Of a stretch of DNA of 64,000 nucleotides, positions 1-11,022 are shown piece by piece. Origin of the DNA: Pochonia chlamydosporia 170. Its lineage: Eukaryota > Ascomycota > Sordariomycetes > Hypocreales > Clavicipitaceae. A program made the position numbers and the translations under genes. How positions within the stretch are numbered: position 1 is the stretch's first letter; each line of letters begins with the position of its first letter. The stretch spans positions 4,216,001 through 4,280,000 of the forward strand of contig NC_035791.1 of the NCBI RefSeq assembly GCF_001653235.2, given 5' to 3'. The notes beneath the pieces are model-generated. The model did not search any database, was not told the DNA's origin, and was given only the letters and a program-made list of their open reading frames with translations.

Positions 1-2507
1 GCATAATCCTGAAAACTGAACCAACCAAGCTTTGCTTCTCGCTTTCGAGACCGTTCGTCATAGTTTCGCGAGAAACAAGGGAGACAGAGGTACCTGAGAC
101 AGAGTATCCCCAAGTCGCACTTGACTGCTTGCTGATTTATGTGACTGTTCTGTATGATATACCTGATTCGTGCCGTGTTACCTTTCGACTCTCGTCATCT
201 CGTTATGAGCATACATGTCTAACTTACAATCTCGCGGTGGGATGAATGATGCGGATGTGACCTCCATCCAAAATATGCACCAGAGATCCCAGATACGTTC
301 GTATATACTGTCGCAGCATTCTATTGTCAAAGTCGACGGTCTGGTTTATCGGGTTGTATGACAATATAGCCTGCATTTCATGCCACTGCAGTGGCCGCTT
401 CGCACAGGCCAGCCAGCCCAGAAGAAGTTTTGACTTTTGCCACTGCTTTTCGCCGTCCGAGAGGCGAAATAATTCGCTCTTCATGGCGCCAATAAGCTGC
501 TCATATCTGTGTCTAGCAGTAAGCATTTGCCACTTGGAAGTGATGAAAGGATCTGTAGTGGATATACATCTCTTCTAGTTTCTCTGGAATCATCTGGCCC
601 CTAATCTTTTCACGTAGTTCGCCTTTATCAGGCTGTTGCAAGAGGTACTCGATTGCGAGATGTGCATATAGGAACATATCTGTTGAGTTACTTAGTATAC
701 GTTTGCACGAGCTCTGCGCTTTCTAGTGAGACTTTTGCAGAAACTAACCTTCACTTCGACTGCAAATGATCCCTTCGATTTGGGCTACATCCGTGTCCTC
801 CAAGTTAAACCCATTTCTCGTGCCACGTGGCGTAGAAAACTCAATTACCCTTTTCTTGACATATGCTCTGATGTCTTCTGCAATGTCTGTCGGCTTCAGT
901 GCGATGCATGGATCATCACCTTGTGTGAGCTCGTCCCTAACCAACTCTGGCATCGGCTGGCTTATGAACATCACTCTCATTCTACCCTGTTTAATTTCGC
1001 TATCAAACCTTTCAGCTTGCTTAACAAAGAACCTTGCAATTTGGGTTGCTTCAACTTTTTCACACTCATCAAGTCCATCGATGAGGATGTATTGTCTGGG
1101 GTTGAATTCCAGAACTGCACCCATGATAATCTTTGCAAGGTCGGCTTCTGCCAACGCCGGTCCGCCGCCTGACACAACTTTGTCGTTAAAAAATGGTAGC
1201 AAGTAGCTGGTATTATCGATCATCTGATGCAGAATGCCCTTCAGAACATTCAAGTAAGTACAGCTGTCTGGGTCTTCTTTCTGACAGTAAAAATAATAGA
1301 CTTTGCTCCCCTTTGGAATCGAATGTCTAGTCGTATGGCATAAATCCCGCAATTCGTCGATGATTACGGACGCCAGGACAGTTTTTCCTGTTGCCCGATT
1401 AGTCTTGTCATTGGTATAGTCCGAATATATCCGTACCAAACCCCCGGTTGGAGGATAGCCAAAGCAAAGACTCCGGTGGCTGTTCTAATTGTATCCAGTC
1501 ATTAACTTTGCTGTATCTTTTGAATATCCAGCGGCCTGTCCCAGGACAAATTCTCATGCACTGAAAGGTTTTGTGAAGCGCCTGAGTTTTACTTGACGCC
1601 TGGACCCAATTCAAGACTCTCTCCTTCATGTTCCGCACCCGGTCCTCTTCTTGCACTTCAAAGTTGGATCGAGATTCGTTCAATGTCCTCCGATAATAGT
1701 CAAATTCCGCTTCAGCAGAGTTTCCAGTCATAGTTCCCATCGGTATCCGGGGGCTTAACCACTGGATGTCGTCATGAACTGTTGCTCCGGCCTTCCTATG
1801 AGACCAACCATTGTTCTGGATGAATTGTCCGTGGCTTGCCAAGGAGTCAGCTAGGTGCCTGAACGTCTCCCTCAGTGCTGTCCATTTTGTTCTGTGCAGC
1901 CTCTGCCATACTGGCTCGACAATTTAGTATTATTCTACGATACTTCCAACATTTCAATAGGGCTTACATTTATTCGGGAGCGAAAAGAGCCTGTAAGCTA
2001 TGCGATGAAAGGTGATTATTTCTTGGTAGATATGATATAGACACTCCTCGCCCTGCGGTACACTCTGAAAGAAGTCTGTGTATTGATAAAGGGGTATCAA
2101 GTGGCAGCCCAATTGCTCGTAAACGTCCAGTACATTGTCCATTCCCTTTTCGGTCGTATGCGTAGTCTGTTGTGACTCTGGTCAGAATGTCTCATCCAAC
2201 TGCCGAGAGGGAATTATACTTGTACCTTCAATAGATATCGAATTGGACCCCAAATGTAAGCCATTATCATGGGAGCATCATGTGGGCTTAAGGTGACCAG
2301 GACAGCTTCCAGGTGCTCCATGCCCTTGAGGAAACGTTCAACCCTTCTCAAGTTCATCATTGTCCTCGTTGCGAGCTGTTGTGATTGAATGAGCCCGATT
2401 TCATTCTGCACATCTTTGAGGCGGGTGCACTTGAAAGTGTCCTTGTGTTGTGTTTTCAGCAAGTCCCAGCTGGCGAACTCTTCTGCAGCGGCGCGCAAGG
2501 CTTCCAT
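1..2507 (-). CDS. NLR-like NACHT (STAND) protein, 3' end outside window
   Basis: Seven exons join in phase: 2507-2226, 2166-1968, 1910-1437, 1387-749, 679-568, 506-228 and 162 to beyond base 1. The product begins with the N-terminal helical domain common in fungal NACHT proteins (DUF7708 type; it ends in WGPIRYLLK). A NACHT NTPase follows. Splicing of the 49-nt intron 1436-1388 creates the Walker A loop (RGFGKTVLAS), and Walker B is ILIDGLDE. The region after it has the GWLACAKRPLQWHEMQAI and SLVHILDGGHIR blocks typical of this family. The reading continues to the window edge, so any C-terminal ankyrin, WD or zinc-finger repeats are not visible. The start at 2507 (MEALRAAAEEF) is the first Met before the conserved domain; an upstream exon cannot be excluded. 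Such proteins act in the cytosol in non-self recognition or programmed cell death (family knowledge). The exact role is unknown. Confidence 0.85.
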
Positions 2508-3263
2508 GATGCCCGAAAATGCAGGGAACAGTGCTGTGCACAGAAGGACCGTAACAAATGAATTGAGTCTTGAACTTAGTTTGCAAACGAGTTCTGTCAG
2601 AGGGTACAATGAGAACATATAAATGCTGGTTGTGCCGTTGTAAGGGAAACAAACTTGCCTCCAGATTTGGGGATCCAAAGAATGCCAAGAGCAGCACCTG
2701 AGGCAGTTACGTGTGTCCGCTCTTGCCTCACAGAATTTTCTTGCGGCTCGTTTCTGCACCAAAATCGACAGAATTTTCAGGTGTTGCATGCAAGTCAGCA
2801 GCCTTGTTCTCTCATCAAGCTGCATCAACATGCATGTTGGCCCAATCATTCGATTACCGCCTCGCCGGCTGCCTCAGATACTCAGCCACCCGTCACCATT
2901 CGAGACTGAGCATTCTGGCTCAGCCAGTGTTAGTGAGACCGAGATTGGTTGGATTCCCTCAACCTGTCGAGGTTTCACGTCGCAGTGCAAAAGGACAAAC
3001 GCCCACCTCTGCTGAATGCAGGCATTTGCGAACTGCAGATGGATGTCGACGCCTTGAATCGGTCAACTATGGTGGCGACTCTCATGAGAATACAGAAAGT
3101 CTTGATCATCTCTCTTTGCCTTATTGTTTGGCAAAGTGTCTCTTATTTTCGAACACAGAGTTTGGCCCAAAGTTGTAGTTGACAACACCAACACCTCTTC
3201 ACCGTGCTTCAGCTGACTTCCTGGGGTCCCCGCCAAACACCACGGGAACTCTAATAATTGGCA
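2508..3263. other. Divergent intergenic region between NLR-like and SNF2 genes
   Basis: About 750 bp separate the two divergent starts. Short ORFs occur on both strands but none shows a recognisable domain or clear splice continuity. It presumably holds both promoters. I saw no further structure. Confidence 0.5.
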
Positions 3264-6200
3264 ATGTCTAACAATCTAAAGCGAGTGCTTCATGCTGCTC
3301 ACGAAGAGGCTGACAGTGTCTACTATGGCGACGGCAGTCCAAGATCGAGTTCCTATGTTGGACCTGCTCTGGTAAACCCGAACAGGTAATTGATTGCTCA
3401 TGTAAAATTGAATCCTGCCCTGCTAAGAGTGTCCAGCGACACGCCTTTATTTGAGATTGGGAATTCACTGCCGGAGATGTTCAGTAACATCCTTCTCGGG
3501 CCAATGGCTGGTGGTCAGATGTCCATTACACCACTCACGGATCCAAACTACGACCTGGATAGTGCCCTCAATGAGTGGCAGGCCATCACAGAATCGACAA
3601 TGTCGCTTGACCCGAAACAATTGACGCCAGATTCAACACAAGCCATCTCCAGAACGTCAAGTGCCACACCAGAATCATCTCAATCAGCCATCGAATTCAA
3701 TGCCTTTGCGGTCGGCAACGGGCTCATATGTTACGGAATGGTCAGTCCCATCAATGTCCCTGCCTAGAAGCTATGTGTGAGATTGATCCATTCCAGCTGC
3801 ATAGTGTCGATGTCAAGTTATTCGGTCAGATGCAACAGGTTAACAGCACATTACGATCCATGAACTCCCAGTACACGTACTTCACTCTCTATGAGGAAAA
3901 GGACAACGTCATTCTGCGATTCAAAGATGAGCCCATGGATTTCGGCTATCTACGAACCGGAGTATGTGCGGCACTCGCACCGCTGTTATCCAAGTCATAC
4001 GTCACGTTGGAGCCTCTAGCACCCAGAGGAAGTCTCATGGACGTCATCGGGCGAGCAAATAAATCGGCCGAAGCAATGGTCAAGGTAGACATCAACGTAT
4101 ACGGGTGCCAGGAGGCAATGGAAGAAGTCGGAAATGCACTCTCAAAGAGCAAGATGTGGTTGCAGACGCCAGACCATTCCAGACCAGGATTCCCACTTCA
4201 TAATCCCCATTTCCTCCCTGTCAAATTCCAAGGTACCCAGGTAGAAGAAAATCAGGCTCCAAGCCATGCTATTGCTGACGGAACAAGAACAAGACGCCGG
4301 GAGGACCTGTTGCGGGAAATGGTGCAAGATGTCTATAAGGCTGTTGATAAGAACCGGCATCTCGAAAGGGTCGACGGCGGGGACAGAGTCACGCAAACGC
4401 TACTTAAGTAGGGCCTCCGTTGTTTCTAAAGTGTTTATTTTGGCTAATACTTTGTTCTGTAGGCACCAGCAAGAGGCATTAGGCTTCATGTTGGAAAGAG
4501 AGTCGGGGGAAATCAGCGAGCGATACAGGCTCTGGGAGAAATGTGAGGAAGACGGTAGACTGGTGTAAGTCGCCAAAATTGATGTCACAAATAATTCCTA
4601 ACAAAATTGTTAGATATCGCCATAGAATTACCAGAGCAAGGCGCGAAAATCGGCCTGATGAGAGAGGAGGTGGCATTCTTGCCGACGAAATGGGCATGGG
4701 GAAGTCATTGTCTATGTTGGCTCTGGTTACGAAGACGCTCAAGGACGGCAATGACTGGGTACGACACCAGATGGAGACTGCCGGAAGTCCTAATACCCCA
4801 AAGCCGTCACGTTCCACTCTCGTGGTCGTCTCGTCCGCACGTACGTGCATTTCTCGTGAATCAGACGAAGCTTAAAGCTAACATTACCAGTTCTTATAGA
4901 CAATTGGGAAACTGAAGTAGAAAAGTAAGCCAAGCTATTGTATTCTCAGCATTTTCACTTTCACTTTCACTTTACCTAATCTGTTTCACAGGCATCTAGA
5001 ACCTGGTTTGACAGTGGTCAGGTATCATGGTGTGAACCGACCAAGGATCATCGAAACCATCGTCGACTCTGATATTGTGATTACTACATATAATACGCTT
5101 ACTACAGAGTATCAGCTCAAATCGGAGCCGTCACGCCTACACAAAATTAGGTGGTATAGAATCATCCTAGATGAAGGCAAGCAGAACCACTCGAATGTCA
5201 CTTCAACCACGAAGCTTACATATCCCCAGCACACATCATCCGACGACACACAGCAATATTCCACCGTGCCTGTACCGATCTCCACGCCAATTCCCGGTGG
5301 TGTCTCAGCGGCACACCGATCCAGAACAAGCTTTCTGATATCGGTGCGTTATTCTCATTCATTCGAGTCGAACCTTTCTCTAAACCCGGCATATTTCGAA
5401 AATGGATCGAGCTCCCTTTTGAGCAAAACATGGAGAGCCCAACCGTCGTCAAAAACCGCCTAATTATGCTGTTGGAATCGCTCTGTTTACGGCGCACAAA
5501 GGAGTTGATCAAACTTCCCGGGCTAAAACTTCACACTCGTGTCCTGGATTTCACAACCAACGAACGGAAACAATACCAGAATACGAAGAAGATCTTGATG
5601 CGCACAATTCGCCATCAAGTCGGCGAAGTTGAACAGAGCTCCAAGTTTGGATTGTTTCAAGCAAACCTGCAAATGCGTATCTTTTGCAATCACGGCACCT
5701 TTCAAAAGCCTTTCTCATGGCACCGTGCCAGCCGACAAGACCTGTGTGAGGCTATTGTAAGCTCTCTCGGTCAGGATGGGGGAATGGAAATCTGCTGTAT
5801 GGGCTGCAAGCAACCGATGCCGATTCTCGGGTCCAGCCGCTGGCGCAACGGGTTCGGTCAGCAGTGTGCTCATATTCTGTGCTCAGAGTGTATCAATCTG
5901 TCAGCTGTATCTGACACGGAAACCAGTCCACAGGAGTGTCCAATGTGCCTCCGCCTGACAGCGAAATGCAATGTTGGGGATGCAGCGAATGGTGTCTCGA
6001 ATGTGCCTTCATTGAACGTATCAACGGAATCCACGGTCGGGGATGGTTTTGACCACTATTTTAACGTTGAGGGGTACTCAACCAAAATGCGAGCCGTAAT
6101 TGAGGACGTTTCCAGGGATGTATGGACTTCGAAGAGGTACGAATACATCGAATGCCTGCCCGCTTACCTGGCTAACGTGACCAGTATCATATTTTCTTGC

Positions 6201-6723
6201 TGGACGAGAACCTTGTATCTGCTTTCGAGCCATCTCGAAAGGGCCAAAATTCCATACCTCCGAATCGACGGTGATTGCCCTCTCTCACAGCGACAGACTC
6301 GGCTGAGCCAATTCGCTTCGGACTCAGAGTTGCCAGTACTGATTATGACTACTGGGACAGGCGCCTACGGGTACGTCCAGTCTCCTTCGCCTTAATGAGG
6401 CTACCTCACCGGGAATTGTAATACTAACTGGTGTGAAGCCTAAATCTCACCTGTGCCAACAGAGTTTTCATCGTTGAGCTACAGTGGAATCCGGGGGTAG
6501 AGAATCAAGCCATTGCGCGAGCAATTCGGCTCGGTCAAGGCAGGAAGGTCCTAGTAACTCGTTACATGATTCGGGATACTGTCGAAGAGGTGTGTTATCA
6601 CTTGCGATGCGAGGCTGTTATGCTTCTCACTGACATGCGTAGGAAATGCAATCCCAGCAACTGTGGAAGAGGCAAATCGCAGCTGTAGGGTTTGAAGACT
6701 CGCCTGACGAAATAACCGTGTAG
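3264..6723 (+). CDS. SNF2-family ATPase with RING finger (Rad5/HLTF-like)
   Basis: Eleven exons (3264-3385, 3428-3740, 3797-4407, 4463-4564, 4614-4840, 4891-4924, 4992-5176, 5230-6136, 6185-6370, 6439-6589, 6643-6723) give 972 aa. Helicase motif I is LADEMGMGKS. Motif II DEAH appears only after removing a GC-AG intron (5177-5229), after which it reads DEAHIIR. Motif III is LSGTPIQNK, and motif VI is NQAIARAIRLGQ, slightly divergent from the usual RxHRxGQ. A RING-like Cys/His set (CCMGC, CAHILCSEC, CPMC) lies between the two helicase halves, as in Rad5, Rad16 and HLTF proteins. The N-terminal part carries an ICYGM motif of the kind seen in fungal homologues. The likely role is ATP-dependent DNA translocation or remodelling with E3 ubiquitin ligase activity in the nucleus. 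It is not clearly the Rad5 orthologue; such paralogues are common in fungi. The first exon is the least certain because its intron is only 42 nt. Confidence 0.85.
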
Positions 6724-6881
6724 ATAATATGGAGTGCTCTGCGATGCATTAGCGAAGGTGACGTCATGTATGTTTGATGAACACCAATTAATGTAGGTGT
6801 TTGTGCCACGAAGCCATTGCGGCCAGCAGAAGAATAGCACAGACTTGAGTTTGGCATGGACCGGTGACCAGTTCGAGCTGT

Positions 6882-6904
6882 CTCCTCGGGGGCGGTTAAA
6901 ATGT
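6882..6904 (+). repeat. Truncated copy of the TTAAAATTGCAGTG motif
   Basis: CTCCTCGGGGGCGGTTAAAA matches the left two thirds of the motif, then the similarity stops (TGTCTGG follows). This is a partial copy of the class with GGCGGTTAAAA. Confidence 0.6.
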
Positions 6905-6925
6905 CTGGTATGAGCGAATATCAAC

Positions 6926-7137
6926 CTCTCGAGGGAGCTTAAAATTGCAGTGCAATATGTCTGCGCGGGTATTGCACCCCAAGTTGACTGCATACATGTG
7001 TGGCCCATGCCCTGCATGTGGAATGCGGGTGTGCAGCCCCCAGTACCAGGCCAAATATTGAAGGCTGTTCTTCCCTGCTCAACTTGTTTTGGTGTGAATG
7101 ATCAGTCCTCGAGGGAGGTTAAAATTGCAGTGAAAAG
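6926..7137 (+). repeat. Repeat unit 1 of the dispersed family
   Basis: Two same-orientation copies of the motif bound the unit. The left one has CTCGAGGGAGCTTAAAATTG at 6928-6947; the right one has CTCGAGGGAGGTTAAAATTG at 7108-7127. The spacing between cores is 180 bp. The interior is rich in TCTGG/CCAG words like the other units. Confidence 0.7.
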
Positions 7138-7763
7138 AGCGTCCGCCTCATTTTCCACGGAACAACAAAACACCTATTGGCTGACCAGACTGCTATCTTC
7201 TTTGAACGAGCAACGGCACTGCATCTCACAGCTGACTTACTCACAGCTGACTACATGCAGCATCTACTGCACACTGAGTTCCTTTGTTGTCCCCTCCTGT
7301 GCACCGCTCTGGTTCTTTGGCTCCAATATTTTGTGCGATTGACTGGGATAATATCTAGGAAGATGGTTGAGGATGGTTGTAGAATGTTATTGTGGGCTAT
7401 TCTCTCAGTCAGTTGTGCTGCTCTACGGAACAGGGAGCTCCCAGTTTCCTTGTGCGAGGTAACTAGGTAGATTATGAGTATACAAGTACGGAATTTTAAT
7501 AAGAGATGGGAGTCTGGTCGGGCAAGTTTCTTGATCAGTGCTAAAGCTGCTGCGCGTTTAGTTATTCAATAATCCTCCCGCCCGCTAAAATGGCCCGACT
7601 TTGCATATGTCTGTAAATCAGGGTGTCTGGGAAAGCCGACTCTTACCACAGACTGTAGAGTGAGGCTGTCATGTCAATATCACATTTGCAGTCTGCATGT
7701 GGGCTGGCTTGGCAGTCATGTTGGCCATGGCGGAGGCTGAGCTGTCTGGGCTGTCTAGATGTC

Positions 7764-7794
7764 CCCCTTGAGGGCGGTTAAAATTGCAGTGAAG
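7764..7794 (+). repeat. Solo motif copy
   Basis: TTGAGGGCGGTTAAAATTGC begins at 7769 and is followed by AGTGAAGA. It is preceded by GAGCTGTCTGGGCTGTC, as in the right-hand motif of complete units, so it is probably the right end of a decayed unit. Confidence 0.65.
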
Positions 7795-7913
7795 ATTCGG
7801 GGTGTGCCCTTACAAATGTTCAATGTTCAGCTGCAGAGCCTCAACTTCCTACTCGTGCCACGCCCCACCTCTTCTAGGTGTACTCGCTCGGCAACCTTCT
7901 CCTCTATGTGCTC

Positions 7914-8031
7914 TTTCACTGCAATTTTAACGGCCCTCGAGCGTACAGGTCAGTCTGGCCTGGCCAATCTCAAACCACTGACCTGCAGCACAATCACCAC
8001 CAGGCTAACCAGAACCAGACACATGCATTGA
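7914..8031 (-). repeat. Solo motif copy, inverted, with part of a unit interior
   Basis: Read on the minus strand, 7941-7914 gives CTCGAGGGCCGTTAAAATTG and then CAGTGAAAGAG. The minus-strand sequence before it (8031-7942) includes GTGGTTTGAGATTGGCCAGG, closely like the interior of unit 4 (GGTTTGAGATTGGCTAGG near 10670). This is therefore a unit whose outer motif has decayed. Confidence 0.6.
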
Positions 8032-8472
8032 CTTGACCTTGGATGTCAATATTCGGTGCTCAGGTACGGAGTATGAATACTCTCTAAATGCGTTTAGGCA
8101 GCAACACCCTGTAAATCAGAGTAACCTGTATAGCCAGCAGTGGAGGTTAAAGCGAGCAGTGAAGTACATGTGTAAAACTAGTGTGCGCAGATTGTCCGGG
8201 TAAGAGTCGTAGGGCTAGTATACCTAGGTAGGCACTTGTATTTGACATGTCTGGTAAGTACCTACTTTGGCTGCTTTTGTTTATATGGCGATTGTGATTG
8301 AGAGGGCAGCAAGAAGAAAATACATATGTTACATTTCACATCAAGCTTTGTTGTTTCCTAGCTCTAGATGCCAGGATAGAAATGCCATGTTCTACTTGAC
8401 TTTGATTTCAATACTTGCGACCAAGCAAATATGAGGTCAACTGGTGTCATGCGCAGACTCCAGATGTCTGGT

Positions 8473-8714
8473 CACTTTTGGGAGGATCAAGGGATGGATG
8501 AGCCCTCGACGGGCCCTAAAATTGCAGTGAAAGATTGTGAACTCTCCACCTGCCCAAGCCAGAAAAGTGAACCAGACATTTGAAAGGTCCAGTAATCAAT
8601 ATCTGGTTGGCTGGCCTGGTAGTCTGTGCCTGGCTGTGCTGTCAGGTTTGACGTCCCGTCGGCCAGGGCTGAGCCGAGCTCTCCCGTCGAGGATGGTTAA
8701 AATTGCAGTGAATG
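8473..8714 (+). repeat. Repeat unit 2 with terminal inverted-repeat flank
   Basis: Motif cores lie at 8516 and 8697, 181 bp apart, in the same orientation. The left motif is preceded by CACTTTTGGGAGGATCA (8473-8489). Its exact reverse complement lies at 9184-9200, next to unit 3, so units 2 and 3 form the arms of a 728-bp inverted structure. Confidence 0.7.
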
Positions 8715-8997
8715 CTACCGGATTAAGCCAATCAAACCAGGCCCTGTGATTGACCAATTGACCAATTGACATTTTGATTGAATCGACGTCGCCCGGGTGG
8801 CTTTATTGGGTGATGCTTCGGCGGCAGAGCCTCAGAGGGCAATCCGGGACAGCTAAACTTGCAGCATCTTGAAAAGGCGTCAACTGCTCAGTTGAGGCAC
8901 TAGGGTCTGGTGACGTGGACCTTGACATGGATGCAGGCATGTGTGGTTAAGAACCCAGTATCACACCGCCCTCCAGCTGTTGGTGGCGTCCGGTCTT

Positions 8998-9200
8998 CTT
9001 CACTGCAATTCTAACCTCCCCGAGGGGACCAGCATCTGGACCAGTTGTCAGGACAGTTCGGCCGAGCCAACTCATTGATCTCACACCACACATCAATGCA
9101 TGCACAGCACAACCACCAGACCAATCAGATATGGTCGTGGCAGTTTGGGCCTTTTTTCACTGCAATTTCAAGTTCTGTCGAGGTGATCCTCCCAAAAGTG
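8998..9200 (-). repeat. Repeat unit 3, inverted
   Basis: On the minus strand a motif at 9183-9155 (CTTGAAATTGCAGTGAAA) is followed 157 bp later by a second one at 9026-8998 (GGTTAGAATTGCAGTGAAG). The outer flank 9200-9184 is the 17-bp CACTTTTGGGAGGATCA seen at unit 2. A further degraded copy of this flank lies at 9601-9636. Confidence 0.7.
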
Positions 9201-9339
9201 AGGCTGAAATCGCTTTCACTGCATTCTGGCTAGCACAGAAGAGCATGGAATGTGCCAATCACTTGACAACAAACATTCTCGCTTGGCAACCTACAGTATA
9301 ACTAAAACCGTATCTATAGTTTCTTATTTCTTATGATAA

Positions 9340-10385
9340 CATGTGACCACTTTGCAGGTATTAAATACTATCTAAATGCGTTTAGGCAGTAAAAGCATGT
9401 AATTATTCTGATGTCTGGTCCACCGACACACGCACAGGACCTCCCTAGGCCAAGGCAAGGCAAGGGACTCTGTACTCCGTACGAAGAGATCCATCCAGGC
9501 GAGAAAATACCTAGTACCCAGTGCCGTGTGTCATTGGCACATTCCATGCTCTTACGAGCCGGCTTGCACATCCATGCAGTAAAACCGATTGTTGCAGCCT
9601 CACCTTTGGGATGATCACCTCGTCAGGGCTTGAAACACTTCTAGGACCAACTTTCAATGTTGACATTGAACGAACTTGACGAGTCTGGTAGCGGCACGGG
9701 GACTTTTCTCTGAATGCATCAATTGATGTGCGCAGCGGCACAACATCGCACACCGACTTTACTAACACGTCAGTTGACCACATGCAACATCTAAATGCAT
9801 AGGTAGTTGCCTTTGTTTGCCAACTCTCGGTGCACCTCCCTCTGCCCATGACTTAAAATGCAAAATTAACTGTGATAATAGCTGCGAAGATGGCAGATGA
9901 TGGCAGAAGATGGCTGTGGAATATTATTGTGGGAGGTATTCTCTCAGTCAATTGTGGCACTCTACTGCGCGGGTATCTCTAGATCTATTTATAGGAGTTA
10001 GCACAGATTCAATAGTATAAAAGTAAGAAATCTCAATAAGAAATTAGACTAGACTTAGTATCTATAATAGAATCGAGGCCGCTGTGCATTCAACAAAAAA
10101 GGAAAAGACTGCTGCGGGTTGAGTTGTCCCAGAGTGCCCCCCGTGTACTAACAGCGCTTTTGCACATCAATTGATATCTGTAATCAGAGAAACTTGTATA
10201 GCCATACTAGGGCCAGCAGTAAAGCGGCATAAGTGTGAGCAGCTTGGCTGGGTAGGAGTAGTATAGCTAGCTTAGTGACTTGAATATGTCTCTCTGGTCC
10301 TTTCGGTATTTTTGTTATTACATGGCAATATTGTGTTGTTTCCGAGGTCTAGATTCTGGTATAGAAGTGCCTGGCCATGATCTGC
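9340..10385. repeat. Decayed copies of longer dispersed repeats
   Basis: The word CTAAATGCGTTTAGGCAG occurs at about 9371 and again at about 8085. The stretch with TATTCTCTCAGTCA near 9939 matches one near 7400, and CTTGTATAGCC near 10194 matches CCTGTATAGCC near 8127. This suggests segmental copies of an old element about 0.7-1 kb long. Exact ends cannot be set by eye. Confidence 0.5.
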
Positions 10386-10545
10386 CTACATTGGTACGTA
10401 AGGTACTCGGCTGTTGATGTCAAGATTTGCTTGCATGTGGTCGCGAGTATGTATGCGGTCTGGTGTCTTGTTGGGTGATGGCGTCTGGTGCACCAGACAA
10501 GGCCACCCGCAGCCTCCAGACTCCAGATATCTCGACACATGCAGG

Positions 10546-10741
10546 ATCAGTCCTCGATGCTTCTTAAAATTGCAGTGCAAAAGATGTGTGCATATAACCC
10601 TTGTCCCAAGCATATTCAAGGCCAATCTGGTTGGTCTGGTCTTGTTGTCTGTGCTGTAGTGCAACCAGACTGGTTTGAGATTGGCTAGGACTAGGTCCTG
10701 TCAACTGGTCTCGTCGAGGGCGGTTAAAATTGCAGTGAAAG
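10546..10741 (+). repeat. Repeat unit 4
   Basis: The left motif follows GATCAGTCCTCGATG and has core CTTAAAATTGCAGTGCAAAA. The right motif (TCGTCGAGGGCGGTTAAAAT) follows 160 bp on. The interior words CTGGTTGGTCTGG and GTCTGTGCTG are shared with units 2 and 5. Confidence 0.7.
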
Positions 10742-11022
10742 TGGAAGTGAAAGTGGAAAAAGGTTGCGAGACACACCTGGGGCATGCATATCTGGTAATT
10801 TGGTGACCACTAATGTGAATTTTTTGGTCTCTTCCTCTCTCCTCAAGTTCCTATGTACGTCGATATTGCGTCTCGGTTGTCCGCAGCGACACCCGCTTCG
10901 GGCACGCCTACTTCGCAACTGCTTTGCATAAAGAACTCGGTTTGTGGATTAGTTTAGGACGAGACCATAAGGCTGGCGACTAGGCCATTTAAGATTTTTA
11001 TACTCGAAAAACACACTCACCC

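Larger units (their letters stand above)
6724..11022. other. 4.3-kb repeat-rich intergenic block
   Basis: No supported gene. The block is built from decayed copies of several dispersed repeats. The clearest is a motif with core TTAAAATTGCAGTGAAA that recurs in both orientations; its copies are listed separately. Longer, weaker repeats also occur. The stretch near 7350-7510 resembles 9885-10040, near 8055-8120 resembles 9355-9400, and 8100-8400 resembles 10165-10385. The short ORFs inside are not conserved-looking. Confidence 0.7.

Noticed and set aside
2655..3182. Overlapping plus-strand ORFs of 77-155 codons
   Set aside because: They overlap each other in several frames, show no domain, and cannot be spliced in phase to the SNF2 gene, whose own start at 3264 fits.
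5160..5240. SNF2 gene as a pseudogene because the open frame loses the DEAH box
   Set aside because: A GC-AG intron restores DEAHIIR, and the complete exon set sums to 2919 nt without a stop.
6950..7470. ORFs inside the repeat block
   Set aside because: They run through repeat motifs and share no similarity to known transposase motifs such as DDE or RNase H.
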